From the NCBI GenBank assembly GCA_900544515.1, contig UQVI01000092.1, forward strand, positions 1-7,671: 7,671 bases of DNA, in the 5' to 3' direction. The notes under the pieces are model-generated. The model saw only the letters and a program-made list of their open reading frames with translations, did not search any database and was not told the origin of the DNA. This DNA is from an uncultured Oscillospiraceae bacterium (GTDB lineage Bacteria; Bacillota; Clostridia; Oscillospirales; Acutalibacteraceae). A program made the translations under genes and the position numbers. Positions 1 through 5,036 of the stretch are shown here, piece by piece; within the stretch, counting starts at the first letter, position 1; every line of letters begins with the position of its first letter.

Positions 1-48
1 CGAGATTCGCCTTAGTCTCGTGGGCTCGGAGATGTGTATAAGAGACAG
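1..48 (+). other. Nextera i7-side sequencing adapter (artefact)
   Basis: Bases 15-48 match the Nextera read-2 transposon adapter, ending in the 19-base Tn5 mosaic end (30-48). Bases 1-6 (CGAGAT) match the end of the P7 primer. Bases 7-14 (TCGCCTTA) match the N701 i7 index as it reads in the adapter. This is library-derived, not genomic. The gene that appears to run off the left end is therefore cut by the fragmentation point at 48/49, not by a natural boundary. Confidence 0.97.
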
Positions 49-1272
49 ATCATAACCATAGGCAGACAGGAGCTGACCTGCCATAAGGATACCGAAAGCT
101 GAGCCGAACTTCTGAATCAGCTGAGGAAGAGCGGTGATAATGGACTCTCTCCTCTGTCCTGTTTTAAATTCATCAAGCTCAACAAGATCATAGCCCATTG
201 AATAAAAGAAGGTCCAGAAGGTACCGACACCCATACCGAGAATTGCCGCACACACAATTGACATAACTTTGAAATTGCCGATCTGAGCATCAAGTCCGAC
301 AAGCTTTGCGATAATTTCACCTGCCATAGTTATCGTGAGGAAAATAATACTTGCAGTTCTTCTGTCTGTTTTCTCTGCCACCTTTTCAACAATCGGCACT
401 ACAATAGCCATGGATACAACCATTGAAATGATTACATAAACAATACCGGTATCATAATCCATACCGATGCAGTCAACCACCATATAGGTGAGATTAGACT
501 GAATCATTGAGGATGCAGTGAGGAAAAAGAATACGAAAATCAAGAAAAATTTTGCAGGCTTCAATTTTAAAATCTGACCAAAGGCGTTGAAGGTATCCTT
601 CAGCGTACTCTTTGAATTCTCAGGTGTTACCGGCTTAGGGATATAAACGCCTTTAAGTGATTTAACACATACGAAACCGAGAGCCACTGCCATAATACTG
701 ATGATTGCGGCAATAACAGCGTATGAATTGCTGGTAAACCGTTCACCAAGAAGAATTGCTACAGTAGGAACAAGTGCCGGAAGAACGTTACCAAGACCGA
801 CTGCACCTGCATTTAAAAGAGAAGCGGTTGAACGGATATTTGTACGCTCATCATAATCCTCAGTAAGCTCAGCAACTACGGCATAATAAGGAATGGTATA
901 CATTGTATAGAACACCCATATTGCCATTGAAATTACAGTATAAATCAGAATCTTAGCAGTCTGACTTGTAAGCCCTGCGCCGATTGTTGTCCACGCGGCA
1001 ATAAATATAACACCAAGCGGAAGCAATGCACCCTTCATTACCTTGCGCTTATCTACACCGCCCCTGTCCGTATAATTACCGATAATCGGATCAGTGATTG
1101 CATCCCAAGCGATTGAAATGAAAATTACAATTGAAGCAAATTTTGCCTGTATGCCCACAATTTCAATCAGAAAAGTTAAATAATACGTGTAAAACATATT
1201 ATAAATCAGCGATTCAGTAAAAATACCAAAGGCATATCCTATCTTCTTTTTCTTAGTCAGAGTACCTGCCAT
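49..1272 (-). CDS. GPH-family (MelB-like) sugar:cation symporter, 3' truncated
   Basis: This is an MFS permease of the glycoside-pentoside-hexuronide:cation symporter family (COG2211), acting in the cytoplasmic membrane to import a sugar or glycoside with Na+ or H+. 408 codons are present. The frame runs open into the adapter at 49, so the C-terminus is missing, probably 50-80 residues including the last helix. Family marks: W56-D-A-I-T-D61-P-I-I-G with both acidic positions (D57, D61) that correspond to the MelB cation-site aspartates; P128-Y-Y and E134-L-T-x-D-Y-D-E-R-T in the cytoplasmic loop; and K-T-G-Q-R-R-E at about 370-376 before helix 11. Many hydrophobic segments lie throughout. The start at 1272 matches the usual family N-terminus (MAGTLTKKKKIGYAFG) and has GGAGGT 8 bases upstream. 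An in-frame ATG at 1317 would add 15 residues and has an even stronger ribosome site. The gene has its own promoter (1345-1373). Substrate cannot be told from sequence. Confidence 0.93.
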
Positions 1273-1280
1273 AGCTGTGT

Positions 1281-1334
1281 ACCTCCATAAAAATATAAAC
1301 GGACGCTGAGTAATCATATTCAGCATCCTCCTTT
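1281..1334 (-). promoter_or_regulatory. Two in-frame ribosome-binding sites for the truncated GPH transporter
   Basis: On the minus strand AAAGGAGG (1334-1327) precedes an ATG at 1317 by 9 bases, and GGAGGT (1286-1281) precedes an ATG at 1272 by 8 bases. Both ATGs are in the same frame with no stop between, so two N-termini 15 residues apart are possible. The extra residues would be MITQRPFIFLWRYTA. Family N-termini favour the inner start; Shine-Dalgarno strength favours the outer one. The outer site lies only a few bases after the predicted transcription start. Confidence 0.6.
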
Positions 1335-1344
1335 GAATAATTAT

Positions 1345-1373
1345 ATTATACAACACCTATTAAAGTATTACAA
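1345..1373 (-). promoter_or_regulatory. Sigma-A-type promoter of the truncated GPH transporter
   Basis: Minus-strand TTGTAA (1373-1368), a 17-base spacer, then a perfect TATAAT (1350-1345). Predicted transcription start is near 1338, giving a leader of roughly 20 or 65 bases depending on which start codon is used. The -35 box lies in the U-tract of the preceding gene's terminator. The call is by consensus match and position. Confidence 0.75.
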
Positions 1374-1407
1374 GAAAAAGCTGACTGCAAATCCTCGCAG
1401 TCAGCTT
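1371..1407 (-). terminator. Rho-independent terminator of the EF-G-like gene
   Basis: On the minus strand AAGCTGACTGC (1407-1397) pairs perfectly with GCAGTCAGCTT (1388-1378) across an 8-base loop (GAGGATTT). The stem runs into a U-tract (TTTTTCTT, 1379-1372). It starts 14 bases after the stop codon of the EF-G-like gene. An 11-bp perfect stem with a run of U is a textbook intrinsic terminator. Confidence 0.93.
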
Positions 1408-1421
1408 ATATTATTATATAA

Positions 1422-3470
1422 TTACTGATTAGATTCTGCTATAACCTTTTGCGCGATATGCTCAGGTGCTCTGTCGTAACGTGCAAATTCCGTTGTGAAG
1501 GAGCCTCTGCCCTGCGTTATCTGACGCATTGATGTTGAGAAGGTTGTCATCTCAGCATCAGGCACCTCAGCGATAATCTCCTGATTTCCGTCAGAGGTTG
1601 GTGTCATACCAAGAACTCTGCCGCGTCTTCTGTTAATATCACCGATAACATCACCCATTGCATCATCATTTACAATTGCTTTAAGTGTAACAATCGGTTC
1701 AAGAATAACAGGCATAGCATTGCTGATACCCTCTTTAAATGCAAGGCTCGCAGCCATCTTAAAGCTCATTTCACTTGAATCCACAGGATGATAGGAGCCA
1801 TCATAAAGTGTAGCCTTTACGCCTACCATTTTATATCCTGCGAGCACACCGGATTCCATACATTCGTTCAGTCCCTTTTCAACTGCGGGGAAGAAATTTT
1901 TAGGTACAGAGCCGCCCACAACTCTTTCGGCAAATACAAGACCCTCAGTATCATATGGTTCAAATTCAATAAATACATCACCGAACTGACCGTGACCGCC
2001 GCTCTGCTTTTTATGTCTGCCCTGAGCAGATACTTTTTTAGTAATCGTTTCTCTGTATGCCACCTTAGGGGTTGAAAGCAAAGCCTCAACAGCAAACTTA
2101 TCCTTTAATCTGGATACGGCAACCTCAAGCTGCTGTTCACCCAATCCTGAAATAAGCTGCTGATGTGTTTCAACATTATTGCTGAACTTAAGGGACGGAT
2201 CCTCTTCACAAAGTCTGATAAGACCTGAGGCGATTTTTTCCTCCTCGCCTTTCTTAACAGCCTTGATTGCCATTTTATATGTAGGTACAGGAATTACAAC
2301 GCCGTCAAGCTTGACGGAATTTGAGGCTGAACACATTGTGTCACCTGTTGAAAAACCACCGAGCTTTGTAACTGCACCGATATCACCTGCTGCAAGCTCA
2401 GAAGCCTCCAGCTGCTTAGCACCGAACATTTTTATAATCTTACCCATACGCTCTTCCTTGCCCGTACGGGAATTATAAGCCGTTGTTGACGGTGTAATTT
2501 TACCGCTTACAACCTTGAAGAAATTCAGCTTGCCGATAAAGGCATCAGATACTGTCTTAAAGCATACGGCTGCCAGAGGTCCGTTTTCATCTGCAGAAAG
2601 CTCAATCGGATCTCCGTTATTGTCAATAGCATATTCCGATTTAGGAGACGGACAAACATCCACAATAAAATCAAGAAGCATATCACAGGCTACACCCGTA
2701 ATGCCTGATAAGGCAAACACAGGAATGATAGAACCGTCAGCCATACCAAGCTTAACACCCTTGATTTTTTCGTCGCGTGTAAGCTCTTCGCCCTCAAAAT
2801 ATTTCTCCATAAGTGCTTCATCTGTCGATGCAACGGCTTCAGCAAATACTGCCTTGATTGCTTCAAATCGAGGTGCGTCGGCAGGCTCAGGAGTGACCTC
2901 CTTCTTTGCACCGTTTTCATAGACGTAAGCCTTATCCTCAATCATATTATAATAGGAACGCACACTGCCTGCTGAAAGTACAGGCACTACAATCGGACAT
3001 ACCTGTGTTCCGAATTTGGCAACAATACCGTTAAAACTCTTATAAAAATCTGCACGGTCATCGTCCATTTTTGTTGCGACAAAGATACGCGACAGACCCT
3101 TTGAGCCGGCATTCTTGAATGCCTTTTCAGCACCTACCGCCAGTCCCGAACGTGCTGAAACAACGATAAGTGCCGTATCTGCGGCACGTATACCCTCAGC
3201 ACTGCCCATAGCAAAATCAAACAGACCGGGAGTATCAATAAAATTAATGGTCTTACTTTTATAAGACGTTGATGCAACAGCACTGTTAACACTTATTTTT
3301 CTCTTCTTTTCCTCAGCGTCAAAATCACAAACCGTATTACCGTCTGCTATCTTACCCATTCGTTCGGTTGCACCTGCAATATTCAGCAGTGCCTCACAAA
3401 GTGTAGTCTTACCCTTTGATGCGTGGCCGATAAGTGTGACGTTTCTTATATCCTCTGCACGATTACTCAT
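1422..3470 (-). CDS. Divergent elongation factor G-like translational GTPase
   Basis: 682 residues, complete, close to EF-G length, with all five EF-G domains. G domain, about 1-275: P-loop G15-H-A-S-K-G-K-T-T, G3 D79-T-P-G, G4 T133-K-M-D. Domain II is about 290-380 and III about 395-465. Domain IV, about 467-590, contains YRETI, the QSGGHGQFGDV motif and the tip loop YDGSYH561PVDSSE. Domain V, about 591-682, contains GDINRRRG and QGRGSF. Domain IV keeps the tip histidine position of EF-G. The G domain departs from canonical EF-G: switch I reads KRKIS instead of RGIT, the catalytic histidine after DTPG is Leu83, and NKxD is TKMD. This is typical of the second EF-G-like group found in many Clostridia (EF-G2-like), whose role is not established, so I do not call it fusA. 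It probably binds ribosomes in the cytosol; whether it drives translocation is unknown. No rpsL, rpsG or tuf genes adjoin it. It is monocistronic, with its own promoter and terminator. Start ATG at 3470 with AGAAGGG (3484-3478) 7 bases upstream. Confidence 0.93.
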   Translation of the reverse strand: MSNRAEDIRNVTLIGHASKGKTTLCEALLNIAGATERMGKIADGNTVCDFDAEEKKRKISVNSAVASTSYKSKTINFIDTPGLFDFAMGSAEGIRAADTALIVVSARSGLAVGAEKAFKNAGSKGLSRIFVATKMDDDRADFYKSFNGIVAKFGTQVCPIVVPVLSAGSVRSYYNMIEDKAYVYENGAKKEVTPEPADAPRFEAIKAVFAEAVASTDEALMEKYFEGEELTRDEKIKGVKLGMADGSIIPVFALSGITGVACDMLLDFIVDVCPSPKSEYAIDNNGDPIELSADENGPLAAVCFKTVSDAFIGKLNFFKVVSGKITPSTTAYNSRTGKEERMGKIIKMFGAKQLEASELAAGDIGAVTKLGGFSTGDTMCSASNSVKLDGVVIPVPTYKMAIKAVKKGEEEKIASGLIRLCEEDPSLKFSNNVETHQQLISGLGEQQLEVAVSRLKDKFAVEALLSTPKVAYRETITKKVSAQGRHKKQSGGHGQFGDVFIEFEPYDTEGLVFAERVVGGSVPKNFFPAVEKGLNECMESGVLAGYKMVGVKATLYDGSYHPVDSSEMSFKMAASLAFKEGISNAMPVILEPIVTLKAIVNDDAMGDVIGDINRRRGRVLGMTPTSDGNQEIIAEVPDAEMTTFSTSMRQITQGRGSFTTEFARYDRAPEHIAQKVIAESNQ

Positions 3471-3505
3471 AGAAATTCCCTTCTTACATTAATATCTTTG
3501 TGCAT

Positions 3506-3534
3506 ATTGTATAATATTTTTCAACACTAGTCAA
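3506..3534 (-). promoter_or_regulatory. Sigma-A-type promoter of the EF-G-like gene
   Basis: Minus-strand TTGACT (3534-3529), a 17-base spacer, then TACAAT (3511-3506). Each hexamer matches consensus at five of six positions. Predicted transcription start is near 3499, giving a leader of about 30 bases with no room for a riboswitch. It lies after the terminator of the fucosidase operon, so the EF-G-like gene is an independent unit. Confidence 0.8.
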
Positions 3535-3540
3535 CACTAT
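3521..3540. repeat. 10-bp tandem direct repeat across the -35 box
   Basis: TCAACACTAG is followed at once by TCAACACTAT, differing only in the last base. On the minus strand this reads as AGTGTTGA twice with a spacing of exactly 10 bases, one helical turn. One copy contains the -35 hexamer of the EF-G-like promoter and the other lies in the spacer. It could be a paired protein-binding site on one DNA face, or chance in AT-rich sequence. Confidence 0.5.
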
Positions 3541-3550
3541 ACTGATATTT

Positions 3551-3575
3551 TTAACAACTTGTTTTTATTTGTTAA
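3551..3575. repeat. 7-bp inverted repeat upstream of the EF-G-like promoter
   Basis: TTAACAA (3551-3557) and TTGTTAA (3569-3575) form a perfect inverted repeat around an 11-base spacer. It lies about 17-41 bases upstream of the -35 box. No U-tract follows in a way that suggests termination, and the hairpin would be weak. A binding site for a dimeric regulator is possible. At this length in AT-rich DNA, chance is also reasonable. Confidence 0.35.
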
Positions 3576-3610
3576 CATTATTGTGCAATATGCCTGTACA
3601 ATCCGAGCAA

Positions 3611-3645
3611 ATAAAAACACCAAATATCCTTAGATATTCGGTGTT
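3611..3645 (-). terminator. Rho-independent terminator of the transporter-fucosidase operon
   Basis: On the minus strand AACACCGAATATC (3645-3633) pairs with GATATTTGGTGTT (3628-3616), giving 13 pairs with one G-U, around the 4-base loop TAAG. The stem is followed by a T-rich tract (TTTTTAT reading from 3617). It lies about 20 bases after the fucosidase stop codon and closes the two-gene operon. Confidence 0.92.
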
Positions 3646-3664
3646 CTGGTAATACTGTATTCAC

Positions 3665-5020
3665 TTAAGGTCTGTATGCACCTGTTTGACATACTTCAAT
3701 TTTTTCTATGTACGGCTCTTTTCTGCATTGCTCTATAACAAGCTCCAGAGAATCCGTTACAACAGGTGTTTTGAAAATTGCAATTTTTGAAAAACCTACA
3801 ACAGTTCCTTCATAAACACAATTTCCGTCTGCATAAATTTTAAATTTTTCAATGCGCTGTGATTTGGTTGTATCCTCGCTGAATCTGATACGGTCAACGG
3901 ACTGCTTTTCAAAGGAAATATTTACTTTCATCTTATCGTCTGACAATGAATATGTACTTTCAATTACACAATCATCTTCTTTTCTGAGCCACTTGCCCAT
4001 CTGCTTAAGACGGCGCACATCTGCTTTGGCAAACTGCCCTTTTCGGTTCGGAGGGATATTTAAAATCAATAAGCAGTTACTGCCTACCGAACCATAGTAA
4101 ATACTCATCAGCCTGTGAAGTGACTTAAGTGTCAGCAGCTGCATCGGATGATAATACCAGCCTAATCGGATGGAAACATCCACCTCCGCAGGATACCACA
4201 TAAACTCATCATAATTTGAAAGAAATTCCCTTGAGCCCATATCCTTAATCATAACATCCTGACAGCGTTTCTGAAACTTTTTCATATCATCATCTGTCTG
4301 ACAATTTTCAGCAATATTCTGAAGCTCGTATTGAAACTTCGGAACAACGTTCCATTCGCTTTCTCTCGCCTTGCCGCTTTCGTTACCGACCCAGCGGACA
4401 TCAGGTGCACAGCCTGACATAACGATATCCGGCTGAAGCTTTACCGCTGTTTCCCAGATACGCTCAAAATCATATTTCTGCTTTGGCATACCGTCTGCAC
4501 TTGAACCGCAGGCACCGTCTAACCACAGCATAAAAATTTCGCCGTAATTCGTTAAAAGCTCTGTGAGCTGTTCAATATAAAAATCATTATATGCATCTGT
4601 GGAATAGAGCGGACTGTTTCTGTCCCAGGGGGAAAGATAAACACCGAACTTCAATCCATACTTTTTACACGATTCTGAAACCTCACGCACCACATCGCCC
4701 TTACCATTTTTATAAGGACTGTTTCTTATACAGTGCTCAGTTGTCTTTGTTGGCCATAAACAAAAGCCGTCATGGTGCTTACAGGTCAGAACGACGCCTT
4801 TCATACCTGCTGCTTTTATTGCCTCGCACCACTGATCTGTATCCTGTGCCTTCGGATTAAATATACTCGGAGACTCCTTTCCGCTGCCCCATTCCCTGTT
4901 CGTAAAGGTGTTTACGGAATAATGAACAAAGGCATAGTATTTCATATCCTGTATAATCAACTGACGCCTGTTCGGAACTATAGATGTATATAAATCAATT
5001 CTTTCCTTCTCGTTCATCAT
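3665..5020 (-). CDS. GH29 alpha-L-fucosidase, cytoplasmic
   Basis: 451 residues, complete. A glycoside hydrolase family 29 retaining alpha-L-fucosidase that removes terminal fucose. The sequence resembles the subfamily B type, which favours alpha-1,3/1,4 (Lewis-type) linkages. The barrel is about 15-340: H33 in FVHYSVNTFT, W44-G-S-G, K81-H-H-D-G-F-C-L-W fucose-binding histidines, NSPYKNGKGDVV, Y128-L-S-P-W, and nucleophile D168 in MLWLDG. The acid/base is most likely E214 in R209-W-V-G-N-E, about 46 residues after the nucleophile as in bifidobacterial AfcB-type enzymes; this is inferred from spacing. N-L-x-L-N-I-P-P-type residues end the barrel and a beta-rich domain fills about 345-451. There is no signal peptide or membrane segment, so it acts inside the cell, on substrate brought in by the transporter gene ending 16 bases upstream. 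ATGATG at 5020/5017 leaves the exact start uncertain by one codon. No extra carbohydrate-binding module is seen. Confidence 0.93.
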   Translation of the reverse strand: MMNEKERIDLYTSIVPNRRQLIIQDMKYYAFVHYSVNTFTNREWGSGKESPSIFNPKAQDTDQWCEAIKAAGMKGVVLTCKHHDGFCLWPTKTTEHCIRNSPYKNGKGDVVREVSESCKKYGLKFGVYLSPWDRNSPLYSTDAYNDFYIEQLTELLTNYGEIFMLWLDGACGSSADGMPKQKYDFERIWETAVKLQPDIVMSGCAPDVRWVGNESGKARESEWNVVPKFQYELQNIAENCQTDDDMKKFQKRCQDVMIKDMGSREFLSNYDEFMWYPAEVDVSIRLGWYYHPMQLLTLKSLHRLMSIYYGSVGSNCLLILNIPPNRKGQFAKADVRRLKQMGKWLRKEDDCVIESTYSLSDDKMKVNISFEKQSVDRIRFSEDTTKSQRIEKFKIYADGNCVYEGTVVGFSKIAIFKTPVVTDSLELVIEQCRKEPYIEKIEVCQTGAYRP

Positions 5021-5025
5021 AAAAT

Positions 5026-5032
5026 ACCTTTC
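5026..5032 (-). promoter_or_regulatory. Ribosome-binding site of the fucosidase
   Basis: GAAAGGT lies 5 bases before the first and 8 bases before the second of two tandem ATG codons (5020 and 5017). The better spacing favours the second. The site lies inside the 16-base gap after the transporter stop codon, which suits co-transcription and possibly coupled translation. Confidence 0.75.
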
Positions 5033-5036
5033 AAAA

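Noticed and set aside
2515..2922. Plus-strand open frame antisense to the EF-G-like gene
   Set aside because: It lies fully inside a gene with clear domains, is low-complexity Ser/Ala-rich and has no start context.
1422..3470. Tetracycline ribosomal protection protein (TetM/O) or RF3
   Set aside because: The N-terminus and P-loop do not match TetM, the domain IV tip keeps the EF-G-like GSYHxVDSSE loop, and domains IV and V are arranged as in EF-G, unlike RF3.
3521..3540. Start of a CRISPR or longer repeat array
   Set aside because: Only two 10-bp units with no spacers.
3471..3664. Catabolite-responsive (cre) site or riboswitch between operons
   Set aside because: No cre-like core with a central CG was seen, and the predicted leader of about 30 bases is too short for a riboswitch.
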